From Branchiostoma floridae (taxonomy: Eukaryota > Chordata > Leptocardii > Amphioxiformes > Branchiostomatidae): a DNA stretch of 64,000 nucleotides. Below are positions 10,035 through 25,000 of this stretch, piece by piece. The stretch lies in NCBI RefSeq assembly GCF_000003815.2, contig NC_049979.1, positions 22,921,521-22,985,520 on the forward strand. The letters are read 5' to 3'. The position numbers and the translations under genes are program-made. The notes under the pieces were generated by a model that saw only the letters and a program-made list of their open reading frames with translations, was not told the origin of the DNA and made no database searches. Within the stretch, counting starts at the first letter, position 1. Every line of letters begins with the position of its first letter.

Positions 10035-13000
10035 CTGAAGCCTATCCGGCAATCATAGAGTCTATAAAGTACATGTACAACAAGAAGTGTTAGCAGCAAT
10101 CAGCTTGAGTTTCTATGTGACACTGTATGTTTCTACTTAAAGATCAGACCAGTGTGTGGTCATGATTTATTGTGGCATCTTACCCAATGGGAAACTGGCT
10201 GAAAACTAGGATTCATGCCCATCTTTTTCAATGCAATTTTTGCTTTGCAAGCAGGACTAATATTGCAAGCTTACATGTTTTGGTAGTGCAGTCTTCGTTT
10301 TGCACAGGCCAGCATTGCATCTGTCTACATGCCAAGACGTTCTGGCCATGCACAACAGAGCAGACCTATTTCTCAAGCATTGCAATTCTCAGGCACAGTG
10401 GTCTACCTGAGTATCTTCTGCCATTCTCTCGCGGAGGCTTCAGACTTTTGGGCTTACTCCTGCGATTTCTTTCCATGTTTTCCCACGAGTCCAAAAGTTT
10501 TTGGAATTGTAAGTAATAGAGGAGAAAGTCATTATCGGGACCATCGAGGGCATCAAATTCAGATGGTTCCAGACTGTCAATAGCTTCAACTTCTGATGTA
10601 TCAAAACCATCAAAGTCGGTGTCCAATGCATCTACATCTGCTTGGTCATTACAAGGAGATCTAGGGAACACAGTGGACAGGGGAGGGAAGACAGGCCAAA
10701 CAAAAGTTAGACATGGGAGGAACAGAAACAAAGAACTCAAGAGCAGAACAAAGGAGTTTAAACTTAAAGGTATCAAACAAAGGAGTACATGTACATGCAG
10801 AAAGCAAGCAAAACAAAACAAATCAAAACTTCAAAGGGACACATCACAAATTTGAGGTGGCCATTAACCGAAATGTGTTCTGTAATTTATTCTTTTTTCC
10901 ATATATTTTTTCCATATATATTCCTTTTAGAATGTTGGGATTGCAACCATTCAAAGCTGTAAGGAGAATAAGATGACAAATGCTTCATTTAATGGCCAGA
11001 TCAAGGTCAGNNNNNNNNNNNNNNNNNNNNNNNNNNNNNNNNNNNNNNNNNNNNNNNNNNNNNNNNNNNNNNNNNNNNNNNNNNNNNNNNNNNNNNNNNN
11101 NNNNNNNNNNTAAAACCAAAAAAGATAGAAGTCTTTGACTGTAAAAGAGAGACGACTAAAATACTTACGTTTATGTGTAAGTCCAAAAAAACAGCAAGCA
11201 GCGTAATGACAGAATGAGGATGGGCTGACAGATGAGATTAATGTGTGAGTTTATGAAGCTACAACAGTTTCCAGTATGCCTGGCAGTACCAGTTAACATG
11301 TGCATGTGTGTGTGTGAGTGATTGCCTTTAGTATTGTTAGCTTGCCACTTCACAAACACCTAGGTCAGAAAGCGAATGATACCACACCTCTATTACCTGT
11401 GACGCTGCTTTCCAGATCTCCCATGCTGGAAGCAGGCGTCTGTTCCCCCAGGTGGCGCTCCCTGTCGTAGTCACGGTTCTCGAAGTCCTCGTCCCTCACG
11501 CTGGTGTCCGCGTCCGATGGAGCGTCCAGGTAGCCGTACCCCGGCAGCTCGATTCTCAGCCCCGGCTCCTGCCCCGTATCCTCCAGGTGCGCCGGCAGGC
11601 ACGGTAACGTCACGTCGGTGTTGGGGGAATCTGGGGTGGGTCTGTGATCGGGGGAGGGAGGTACATTTACGGTTCGTTTCGGAGGGGTGGGGCCACGCTC
11701 CTCAGGGGAAGACAAGTCTGAGTTGTGCGAGCTGGTGGGGTGGGTCCACGGTCACTGCTGGACTTGTCACTCAGATGGCTGGGAGAGGTGGTGCAGGGAG
11801 GTCTCTTTGATGACCTAAAGAGCACATTGTTTCTATGGTATATGAATTTGGGGCAAGCTTTTTTTCCACTCCCACAGACGTGTGGAGTGTGGTTATGCCA
11901 ACCGTGGCCAGTTGGGAAAATAGTGTTCAACTTGGTATTCTTGGTAATACTAGTATTGGGCTGGACACTTCTTTTGAGTGATTTTTACAATCTTAAAGAT
12001 ACCAAATGGAAAAGAAAGCATACAGGACCGGAAGGAAGGCACTTTCTCTTTTGGCCCAAGGGAGGGTAGAAATGAAACTCAACTGTCGCAACAAAAGAGG
12101 GGCTTTTGTCAGGTCACCCCACTTTACACAGAAAGTGAATAATAAAAACAGTACTATCTTAGCATACTATTTGGTGGGATTAAATACATGAACATATGCC
12201 AGTACAATCTTTCATGTACTACTGTACAAAAGGTCCTACAGTATGCTGAAATGTAGACCGTGCTCACCTGTCACTCCTGTGTGAGGAAGAGTAGGGAGAT
12301 CTGGGCAGGGTACCGGGAGAGGAGTCCACCTTGCTGGGTGGTGGGTGCTCCGGGGCAGGGGTCAGCAGGTCCGCCCAGTTCAGCGGGGGCACCAGCGGCT
12401 TGTTCTGTGCTCTCCTCCGCCGTCGCGAGGAGGCATCTACACATAAAAGCAACAAGGAAGATGAGATAACTTAAAATTTAAAGATGCAAAATTTAATGTG
12501 TGAAATAGACTCATTTACATTGTTCATCATGCTTCTACTTTCAGAACAAAGACAGGCAAGAACTTCAAGGTGGTTCCCACCTGTGGCTGACCCATCACTG
12601 TAAGGGCTTCTGGGCCTGTTGTCATACATGGGGTTACTCAGGGAGGTGGACATCTGGCTGCCTTCAGAGTTCTCCTGGGGATAAATGTCTGAGGAAACAA
12701 ACAAAAACGAAACATTAGTAAAATGTTACAGTAGAAGTCAAGTAGCATACGATCATGATCATGTACAAAACAAGATGCTTTTATGAAATATTAACCACAC
12801 AATGGATAGAAATTATGTTGTTACCTTGGGTATATACTAAAGGGTAGCAAATGTAAGAAGGTTTGACAATCATGTGTCATACTGGACAGTATTACTGCAT
12901 TGTAGTACTGGTAACTATGAGAATGGGCTGTAAGAACAACACACCATTGTTGACTTTGTGGTCGGGCGTGTAAGCATCCGGCGTCCTCCTCTCGTTCTTC

Positions 13001-16000
13001 CTCTTCTCACGCGTGAAGGTCGGCATCCACTTCTCACTCCCGTTCTCCGACACCGACTTCTCCAGGTTCAGGTTCTCGTTCAGGTTGGTGTCGACCACGG
13101 AGGTGGAGGCGTAGGGGGCCGGGGAGGTCAGGTGGTTCATGTTCTGCTGCTTGGTCAGGAAGGTCTTCAGATGGGGCTGGTTTCCAACCTCGGCATACTC
13201 CGGGAGGCTGAGGGAGAAAAAATAAACAAAAAATTATAGTTTTGCACATCACAGAAGCAAGATTTTACTACATTTGCACATTGAAAATCAATTTGGTCTC
13301 AGATACAGAAACAAATACAGATGTTCTCCTTTGATAAAGGATGCTGTATGGATCAGAAACTCTAATTCAGTCATGAACAGTGATGAAGGGGGATACCTAT
13401 GTGAAAATTCAAGCGTCTGAAATTCTTCGGACGCCGTCCAAGGGCGTCCAAAGGCGTCTGAGAGCGTTTAATATTGATAAGTCAGTTACATTTGGTATTG
13501 CAATCTTCATACTGTAGCAGCGACACTTTAAGCTGCAGTGCAAAGTAGTACAGGTCAGCATCACCCAGAGGTAGGTGACAGACCAAAACTGAAACACTTG
13601 GTTGTGATTTAAGAACTTCATTATCCACAGCTTGTTGTCTGTTTTTGGACAAACTTTTCAGACCATAACACTGCTATTGGTGGCAACACTGTTTTAAGTA
13701 GGAGTTATGGCATAGTTCTGGTGTAGTGGCAATGTTAGTCCCAAATCATTTCAACAATATTGGTAACATATCCATATTGAAAGTTGTCCATCACCAGTAA
13801 TGTGCCGCAGTAATACCCCTCTCCAGCTAGTAGAGGGCTAATTAGGCTGCAATGCAATTCTGGACGTAATGGTCTGCATAGATCGATGCATATCATCTGG
13901 AAACATTAAAGTATGTGCAATTTGTGCCATGGCCTTTAATGGCAGATCAATATCAATGATAAATCTTTGCCAAGACCTACAATGTATTCACAGGTCTCCA
14001 TTCAAATTTTTTCAAGTCCTAGATAGAAGAAAAAACAACCTCTACAGAATCTTTACTACAATATGTACAACAATGGATGGTCAGCTAGCTAACCACATTG
14101 CAAGTGGAGCACACAGCATGCCTGTCACGCAAACCAAATCCTTTTCTTGCTTTTGACTATAACCAAAAAGGATCAGCTACCACATTCAGTAAAAATGATG
14201 GAACGCAGTATGCAGTGGACAGACCCTAGGTAGAAAGAACAAGGTGACCTGACTGCCCAAAAGGGTTACTTACCATGAATCATTTGGACGTGCAATTTTT
14301 GGCAGGGTCAATGTTTTATCACCCGGTGGCCTGGGTGCCATTGCTCACCCATCTGACCCCACTGTTCCCCCCAATGGTTATTGATCAATGGGACCTGTCC
14401 CACAGACAACTCTAGTAACCTCGGCATTGCAACAAAGCTTGGCACAGCACTTAAACAAGTGTCTTACATGAAGAATAAGATTTAGCAGCCATGAATAAGT
14501 GTACAGGAGGATTTCCTTTTGACAGCAAGTCCTTTAGGTTGTTGTTCAGGTCTAATTTCGAGGGACAAGACAATCAATTTTACGTTTAATGGTTTCCAAT
14601 TCTCAGAATGGGTTTGACAATCTAACTTGCATGGAAAGGATTTTCCAAAATTTTGCCCATGGTTTATAATGGACTAGCCTTTCAAACTGTTGTAGATTAA
14701 AAATTCTACACTCCAGAGTTAAACACAGCAAACTGCAAGTGCTTTTCCTGTCTGGAATTCAAACATTACAGCTGCACTGCGTCCTAAATGAGGTTAACAT
14801 ATTATGATATTCATCAAACGTATTAAACATATTGTTGAAATCATTGGCAAAATGGTTTTTCCAAATATTGGTCACACTACTTACATTATGTCAAAGCAAA
14901 AGCGGAAATGAAAATGTGCAACATTTCAAGGTATTTCTCACTGTTGAATTAGTCCTAAAGACAAGCAGGACAATAAAAATCACATTTAAGTAAAACAGTA
15001 TGCCAAACAAATAATGGAACCTTTCTCTGTGTTTGAAACATCAAACAAGCCTTGCTTCTCCATCGTAACAAGTTGTATTGTAAGAGGCAAATGCCACAGC
15101 ACTAATGAATTTTTTTACAACAATTGGGTTAACAACTACTCCAGTACAAAATTGCATCAGAGCATGACATGGGAGCCCAATAAACTTGGGTGATTTGTAA
15201 TCCCTCATAATTAAGACTGCATGCAGCAACAGTAGAGCTGATTGCCATGTGAGACTACCATGTGTATTCTTTACCCTGTTAAAAGTTCTCTCACAGTAAA
15301 CAAGAAATCTTTTTAAAAAAGCTGTGCCTTGCCGCGTATTTTATGTTATTTTGGTAAGTTAGACTAGATTCTACGCTTAAAAATCCCGAGTTCCACATGT
15401 CGCCCCCCCCTCATTATCATAATTTATGTCAGATGAATTATTGGCACATTAAACAGGTTTTGTAAAACTTTTTGACCCACAATGAATATGCATTATTTTT
15501 TATTACAAACTAAGTTCCTTCTGATGCAATTTGTGATATATATTTATATAAACATGGTGAGTTAAAGCGTAGATTTATTACGCTGGACCACATACAGTAA
15601 CATGCGTCTAGAAGATCGTTTTAATACTCGCCTGGAATGTACCATTGTCTAACTAAGCCATGAATCTCGGCAAGGAAAGAAGGGCCTTTGGAAGGGGCTT
15701 TGGAAGGGCTGGGTTAAAAGGTCCGTCCATTGATCCATGGAAAAAAGCTGGCGTAAAGCCTTGCCTGGCGGCAAGGCAAAAATACATGTACATGTACCTC
15801 CTCAGTGATCCATGCAATTATCATAACTATCACCATGGGAAATTAGTAGTCAAATGTCACACTTTGCAAACCAACTCAAGTAAAACAAAACAGGGTAATT
15901 GTCTGGGCAGTCTGCCAAAGTGCGACACTGTTAATTTTCAGGCATCAGTTGCTTGTTGCTAGTGGGGTGAAAATATGCAGTGCAATTTGCAACCACATAG

Positions 16001-19000
16001 TAGACAGAAGAAAAAGAGAAAAGGGGCCATACAAAAACATTTGAAGCACCATGAAGAACTTGTAAAACTCTTTTCACGGAACATTTGTTATTTCTTACCT
16101 CTCGACATCCGGAGGCATGTTGGCGTTGTGGACCATGTAAGGTGGCACGCCCGTCTCAACCTCAGGCTGCATCTTGGCCTTCTCCTTCCCAAGGTTGTCG
16201 TTCACCATGTCGTTAATGTCTGGAAAAGGAACACAAAGGAATCACTGTGATGAAGTTTTCTTTGTTTTTTCTATGTACAGTTGTGGCTTTTTGCATTGTT
16301 GGCGGGCATCCAGACAAAAAATTCCTGGACAGCAACATAAATAGATATTACCACCAACGGAATAAAGGACATTATATATGAACAGATCTCTTTGGCTCAG
16401 AAAAGGTGGTAACCTAGTAAAAGGCAGGTTCAAGTGCACATATAGGTTGGTTACAGAGCATATCAGTGGGTCTCTTACTAATTCCTTACTTCCGGTAATG
16501 CTTAGTTCCTTGGTGGTCTTACCAATGAGGAAACAAGACCCAGTTAAGCAGATTTGTAGAATGTTTACAGTTGCACTTTCGAGGGCAAGATTTATTTCAG
16601 AACACCCATTCAGCTCAAAACACTGAGGGTGGTATACATGTAACTTGTAAGAATGACATGGTTGCGTGGCACTAACTTATCCTGTCCTACTAAAGTCAAA
16701 GGGGAAGGAAGTGTTTCAGTCATGGTGAGGACCACTACAATCACCGATATCTGATTCTTTGTGGCCTCAATATATCAAAATGGGATATTTTCCCAGATAA
16801 ACTGTGAAAACTAATCAAGGTATCAGAACAAACAGTCTTATCTCCCAGCCCACATGGACACTGTGATTGGCAACTTCTCAGGTTCAAAATGAAAACAGGT
16901 TCCTCCCATCTGATCCACACAATTTCACGCATGGTGTCCAGGCAGGAAGGAAAGGTATGACTTCTTAGAGTGGTTCGTGACCATACATCATTCGGGGTGC
17001 CTTTAGCATGCTAATGGCATCAAAGACAGCCAGAGAGACGGCTCACGTGATCCTAAACACCAATTATGGAGGAAGACTGCCCTAACCTGATGGCAACATC
17101 AATAGTTTGAGAGGCAAGCGTGCATCCCAGTAGCCAATCTACATAAGTAATGTTTCCAACCACTGCCTTCACAAGCAAACTGTCTCCTGATATGCCCTAT
17201 CAGAATGTCTGGATTCTACTCTGCATTAGGCAGTCAGGGATGGAGACAGTATCACATCAGTGACCCAGTGAGTCAGATTGTCTCTTGATGGATGGCTGAA
17301 GAGATCCTATTGACCTTTACCCCTCATCTCCTAGAGAAATCCATTACAAATGCCTGTGGGGAAAGTTAGGGTGAGCCGGAGTATCTGACAGATGATGGGT
17401 CTCCACGCCATCCAAAACAGTTATTCAATGCATTCAACATCACCAACTGCCTTTATGGAAAAGTGATTGAAATCAATAGATTTAGAGCTTCTTTGCACCC
17501 ACAGAGCATTAAGATCCACCACATTTCTCATACTTTGCCTAATCCAAAAGATGAGAAGAAAAACTTCTGCAGCTGACAAGGATGGTGCAACAAGACATAC
17601 ATTATACACGGTCTGCCTAAACACCACAAACGACCACAAACGACTCAGGAATACCACAAACGACCACAAACGACTCTCATATGCAGTGTATATGGGTCAA
17701 AAACCTTGTGTGGCGCACTGGAGACAGTTTTTTGAATTTAAAAAATGCAGCAAGTCCTACGTATTCACCAGTTATTTTAAGTTAGTCTGCCGGTTTCAAG
17801 ATCGAAGCAATTCTTGGCCGCCATGTTGGATCGCCCATGCTAGGAGTCTGCACGGGGAAGTTCTCGATACCTTCCTCGGTTCCATAGACGACATGGCGAT
17901 AAAACTATGAAAGCTGTTGGTTCATAGATTATAGCATGGCACTACTCTATCATTGTCAACGACAGCTCTATGCATGAACTTCATTTCCTATTCAGTACCG
18001 TGGATAAAAACGAACATGTCTCGCTACATTATTATGATGATATGCCAGTTACTTATCATGTCAGGAGACATCCGAAGAAATCCCCACGTTACCACATACA
18101 CGTAACATTGTTACCACAGTTGTAGGCCTGTCTGAGAAGATTCTACTAATACTTAAGTATTCTCTCTGAACACGTTTGTTCGCCAAATTATCGCAACTCA
18201 ACCTCGACTTTTACAGAATCACGAAAACACAAGTGGCAGACAAGACTAGTGCTGGCGAACTACACACCGTGTGTGTTCTCGATTCGACGTAACTCAAACA
18301 CAACATAGAATTTGAACAATGTTTGGAAGGCTCAGAGTAAAACTTGTGCATGCAGATTGCAAAACGTTTAAAACAAAATCAAGAAAAGCATCGAAACTAA
18401 TACTTAAAATTAACTCGATATAGACCCAGACCGTTTTGATACTTTGGGGGCATTAAATTTCAATATTGTGTCGGCGCATTCTACCTTCCTTGAAGTTGAT
18501 ATGCAAAGGGTGCCGATATTCGGCAAAATAAAGTCAAAGCTATCTTTTATATGTTACTTCTTGGCAAAATGAATTCCACAAGTCATTCTGAGGACGGCTT
18601 CTGCCTCAATTCAGGCCGTCCAAAGCAAGATGAAGTCATCATTTGATGGGCGGCCACTTCCGTGTTGCGTAGCAGCGGTCGTTGACCTCGTTCGAAGTCG
18701 TTCCATAACTCCCGGGCGGGTTCTACAGCTACCGGTCGTTGACCCCGGGTCCTTGGAGTATACTTCTAACATTCTATGGGGGCTCGAAAGTTCGATTTTG
18801 TGTTAAAATTGCTAGTTTTTTCACCCTTTTTTGCCCCATAAAATCATTTTTTGGTAGCTTTTGGGGACCAATTGACCAAGGTGCAGTGTCTTATGTGCAG
18901 GCCTACCAGCTTGCTGAATTTCGAGATATTCCAAGGTCTTAGATTCGGAGATATTCATGTTTTTTTATTTGCGCGGAAAAGAAGAAGAAACAAATTATGC

Positions 19001-22000
19001 AAAAACCAAAATGTACCTTCTGTGAAGGTAACAGTATTTGGAAGAACACTTACCTTCCTCATCCTCATTGTTCGGGGGAGCGTCACCCATGAGCTCTTTA
19101 AGCTCCTTGCCAGTCATATTTAATAACCTCATACGGTCCTTGATCTGATATTCCTCCTCATTTCCTCTCAGCTGTTTTAAATAGTGGCTTCTCATCGAAG
19201 ACCACGGGTGCTTCGTTACCTGTAGTAGACATATGTACAGCATGTCACCTATGAAGGGCTGTAGGGGGGTGGGATGGGGGTTGGACTATTGCATGGGGGC
19301 CAGGTCAAGAGCCTTTGGCCTCTGGAAATGTACATGTAAATCACCATGACAGTCAGAAAGCAAACATTTGGGCTAAACATCGAGAGCTCAAGACTTTTAG
19401 CTTAGGCTTTATGACTTGTGTTATTTGTCATCAATAAAGGTTATAGTCAAAATCTAATTATATCCATCCATTTGTGCCCTTCCTCCTAATGAGGTACATA
19501 TCATCATTAGGTTCTAAGTACAAGCTCAAAGGCAAATGACCCTGACTTTTGAATAGTTCTTGTCTTGACATGTCTGGACTCCATTTGTATAAGACTGTCA
19601 TTGTCTCATCACCTTTGAAGTTGTACATGCATTATAAGTTGCATAGTTACATATTTTAAGTATAACCTCCTTCTTATTGAGTCAACATCTGATCAGTTTT
19701 GACAATAGAGAAATGTAGATATTTTGTTAATTTTTTAGGTGTGGATCAAACACATAACACTATACCTTAAACAGCTGCATGTCCTTCCACATTTTCTTTC
19801 CACTGACTGGTGGTTTTTCTCCACCATGTTTCGCAATATACATAAGTATATTGATACTTTCGTATCTTTCAAAATGCTCACGTCTGAGAACAAAGTCAAA
19901 AAAGTAAATCAAATTAATCAGACAGTAGCATGAAAGTGGCATAGCAGAGATGGAAGACAGAAAACAATTGGCAAAATGGAAATAAAAGCTAGCAAACAAA
20001 CAGTCAAATAAATAAACAAAATAATAATGAAACAAGTTTACATAGTAACTATGCAACATGTGCACAACTTATGTCCTCATACCTGGCCCCCTTTGCAGAA
20101 GTTGCAGAGTCGGAGGACACCACGGTAGACACTCTGGAAATATGATTTATCACATTTCAGAAAAGACACAAGATAAGTAAAATACAACATTCATGTGCAT
20201 TGGGGTTAATACAATATACATTATTGTATACAAGGGCTCAAGCTCCCAACCCCAAAAACTTGGGTGCACCAGCAAAAAGCCAGGCACACCACTTATATTT
20301 TATAGTAATAATTTAAAAACTTGGGTGTCTAAGAATTCTACCATAAAAAGCTTCTGAAACAAATTTTCAAGCAAACAATAACAAGTACAGTGTACTTAAT
20401 AATAATATACCAATAATTTCTTCTTGCAAGCAGAATGGAAAACCTTTTGGATAAAATGTAGCTAAAAGCAGCGGTCCCATCTTTTACATTTGTAGTTTTG
20501 AAAAACTGTCAAAAGTTAACTGTTGAGTAATGCAGTCAATAATTTAGGTTTAACCCTCATCCGACTGTTACATTTTTACGACGAATCTGACTGTATGGGG
20601 TCATTTTTGACCCCATTTTGTTTTGCTCATAGACATATTTCTGCTGGCTTATTTTGTCATTTCTATGTATTTACTGTTTCACTAACCTATGAAAAATATT
20701 TTGACAAGTTTTGGTGTCAGTAGTTATTACTCATTATCATAATTTATGCAGAAAATGAGGACAACCCACATTTGCTCTGAAAATCTACCATACTAAACTT
20801 ACTTAAACAATGTTGTGTTTTATCAATTTCTAAACAATAATTGTGATGATGCAATAATGCTGATAGCATAATAGTGTTATTTAACAAGAAAAATACAATA
20901 TTTGTGAAAAGTAACGAATTTATTACTTAATTATGCACCATATTCCGCCATCTAAACACATACATACAATAACTCTTGTCTATTTTCCCGCAAAGATCTT
21001 TGTTGTAGGTTCCTTCTGCACATTCTGTCCATATATTGTTTTTTAATTAATTAGAAACATTTTCACTTTCATTAGCATAGGTAATTATTGTGTATTATCA
21101 TAATTTATGCAGAATGTCGAAAAACTGTGTTTTACACTAAAATACTAAATTTCTTTCAAAATATTCGGTGTTTAGTCATCTAAGCAACTGTAACCTGTTG
21201 CTGCAATAGCAATAATGAGGAATGCCTGTTATTTTATTGAAATATCTTGATATTTATGTAATTAATGATTCATAATTGGCTGGGGTCATTTTTGACCCCA
21301 CCGAACAAGACACAAACTTTCAAGTATAGCTTATACAATAATGGGCAAAACTGGGCGAAAAATTGGTAGATGTTGTAAAACATGTATACAAACAAATTCA
21401 TGGAAGGAATTTTTTCTCTGATGAAAAATGTTGCTATGGCAGATTAAAATATACGCCTGGGGTAAAAAATGACCCCATACGGTCGGATGAGGGTTAAACA
21501 ATCATGTAACTTAGCAGGGGTGGGTACCGGTACAGAAAATTCTGGTACAGGTACATTACGACGGTTCAGCCGTTCAGGTCAAGAGGATCAAATCCAGGTC
21601 CAGAAATTCAGTACCTGGACCGTTGTAAATTTATACATTATCTTGAAAACTTGTGAATGGATAATACTCAAAACAGTGGTTCATTTCAGAACAAAGGATT
21701 CTGTTTCGTCACCCAGGTGTATCTGATGTTCACTGACATTTTAAAATGTTATCCATGTAAACAGCACTAATCACAAATAAAACAGCCTCTGTTTTAGACC
21801 AAGTTTTGACTAAGAATACTGATACAAATGACTATCAACTATCGGATTGTTTTTGTTCTTTTCTTGGATCTGTATTATGCCCAAAACACTCGAAGGCCTG
21901 CCAGAATAATCTGTTCATTTTCGATTCAGTTCAGCATCCGGCCCACTGATTTTTTTAGGTCTAACAAGAAAAAACAGTTTTGTACCCCTACAAGTAAGGC

Positions 22001-25000
22001 CACACCAATTTAATCTCTTGGTTCTCGGATTTCCCGACCCATTTTTTTCCGAATTGGAAAAAAAAAAAATTTGGTCCCAATGAAAATAATATACTCTTAG
22101 GTTAAACAACTTTGCCCTCCCCATGTTTACATTGTGAAAACGATCTCAATCCCAATGGCAACATAGCAACAACACCACATGTATTTCATCAATAGAAACT
22201 GTATTACTCCACAGACATTTCAGAATATTCTAAATCCTACCACAATCAAGTTTTAGAGCTTCAAAGAGTCCTCAATTCTTCCTTGACAATTTACGTAGAA
22301 GTTACGTTACTCCATGCATTCCCAAAGCCACTTCCCACGGAAGAGCTCACTTCAAGTAAGGGGAATATTTTTTTCTACAACCATTAAAACTCTGTCAGAA
22401 AAGTTTAAATTCATAGAACACACTAAGAAGTCAATAAGTATCTCAAAGGCTATGAATTAGAGTAAATCATAGTCTTATTTTATCAAATACCATGAATGAA
22501 TTTTTAAAGAACTAGAAAGGCCGACATTTGCTTGAGAGCACATGCAGCATATTTCAGCCATCTCCCTCCCCATGCAACAATAGACTATTCCAAAATCACC
22601 CATGTGCAAAAATCGAACACTTTTGTTTAAAAGTCACTTCCACTAATGACACTTAATGACACCCAAAAATGAATCTTACAAAATTATTCCTAGTGCAAGA
22701 ATGGACTGTTCCAGTGCACCCCATGTGAATTTGTACAATAGACCAGCCCAGAAATACACCCACTGAAAACATGGCCAAGGTTGAACTAAGCAAAAAAGGC
22801 ATAAAAAGGTAAAATGGACCAGTCCAAAAACAATTCCACTAAAAATGGAATATTGAATCATCACCTATCACCTTCCTAAAAGTTAACTAAATTTGAAAAC
22901 ATCCCCATGCAAGAATGGACTCTTCTTGCGATGCCCCTATGTAAAGTGGTGCAGTCCAAAAATACATCCGCTAAAATTGGACTTGGGCGTAATCACCAAA
23001 GTCCCAAAAATGGATTTTAAAAATCCCCCCATGTAAGGAAAGACTCTTCCAGCACAACCTAATATCAAAGTTGACCAGTCAAAAATAACCACACTGAAAC
23101 ACTTTGACATATGAAATCAACAAAGTCCATAAACAAATTTTTAAAAAAATTCCCCCCTCCATGTAAAAATGGACTCTTCCAGTACACCCCATGTAAAATT
23201 GCAAAATAGTACAGTTAAAAAATACTCCCACTGAGAGACATTATATAATCAACAGTCCAAAGATGAACTTAAAAAATATGTACCCCCTCCGTGCCAGAAT
23301 GGATTCATCCAGATAACACCGGGCTCACTGATTGGCTGCCAATCCCCTTCGGGATGTTGACTCAGGCTACGTGATTAGTTGCCTCTTTAATCAAGTTACT
23401 AGTATATATAGACATACAATGTATGCACATGCTGTCTTCAGGTGGGAGAGGTCAACGACCTTGAGGTCATTTGATTACAAGACCAGGGAAAAATGTACAT
23501 AAAAATTGCAAAAAAACATGAATAAAATCATTTTAAAGGAAGATATGAGAAAAAATCACCTGGGTATTGACCCACTCTACCCTTGTGCCAAATTTCAAGT
23601 AATTCGGTCCAGGAACGACGGAGTTGAATTGATTTGAAGATTTGACAGGAGAAAGAAGAAGAAGAAACATTACGAATACAATATATTTCACCATACCTAT
23701 GGTATGGCTGAAATATAAAAAGTCTCCTCCCCCAAAAATAGTGTGAGCAGTTTTTTCGAAGAAATACTTAGCCACACCTCCCTAGTCTGGACGGCACCAC
23801 AAGTAACATGGTACCCTTGTTATTGTAACCACTGGCTGGTGATGTTGCAATTCTGAGGGGTTCTCACAAAATGTAAACAACCTATGTGAAAATTCAAGCG
23901 TCCGAAACTGCCCAGACGGCATCTACAAGCGTCCAAAGGCGTTTGAGCGCGTTTCAAACCATCTGGACGCGTTAATTGCCATCAGAAACGCAGAAATGGC
24001 CACAAACATATCGTGAGCGTCCGGGCCGTTCTGTCAGTTTTTATGGTGAACGCCCGGCCGTTTCTGACAGGAGAAATCACAGATGCCGTCAAAAGAAGCA
24101 ACCGTTACGGTTCTTCCGTTAGCTGACTGTCGATACTTTGCTAGCGCCGGTAAGTGAATACTCATTCTATTCTTATTTTTCGTACAACGTCATGTTGTTG
24201 CAAAGTTTGCCGACAACGGTTGCAAAGTTTACCGTTTCGGTGCCCTCCCCACATACGCAAAGAAATGATATAATTTAGGATCTTATTTCGATGCCACAAA
24301 ATGAAAAGACTTATGAACACGATGTAAAATACTTGTAAAAAATATCTGTGGTTTCGATTAAGAATGATAATGCTGTTGAAATGTAGATTTAGACAACAGA
24401 TAATGAGATAGCACCTACCGATTTTGCCGTCAATGAAATCGGCCCTCCCAGCTACTAGGGGTTAGGAACTTATGAAACGGATGAATTTGTTTCGCTACCG
24501 CGAAATAAAACTGACATGTGAGCTTTGTAGAAAATGTATTGCATATTTACAATATGTCCAGTCTTTAATTAAGACTTTTGTGATTAAAATGTACGATAGA
24601 AAATTATAAAACGTCCTGTATTCACCCTTGATGTTATGTGGACTAGTCCATTATGATGTGACGTGTCGGCACGGCGGACACGATTGAAAGAGCCGCGGAC
24701 ACGATTGAAGGTCGGGTTGAATTTCATACTTGTAGCAAAGTTTATCAAACGCCGTGAAGCATGTCTGAATTTACGAAGAAATTTGTTCAAGTTGCGTTTG
24801 ATTTTAGCTAAATCTGACGGCCCGGTTGTGGGTGGTCTTCTACTGCCTGTATGAATATTTGTTTGTTTGGTATGTGGCAACGCTTGTCCCAACAGGCCAT
24901 AAAATTATAGCCGTGACCGGACGGCGTCAGAAACAGCGTCCGGGCAGCCGTCTACGCACGTTCCAAATTAAATGCACCGGCCCGTTATGAGTTTCTACCG

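Noticed and set aside
17690-17910. Alternative promoter/first exon near a CATGGCGGCC motif in RAP1 intron 6
   Set aside because: The short minus-strand ATG frame has only a weak donor and no recognisable continuation.
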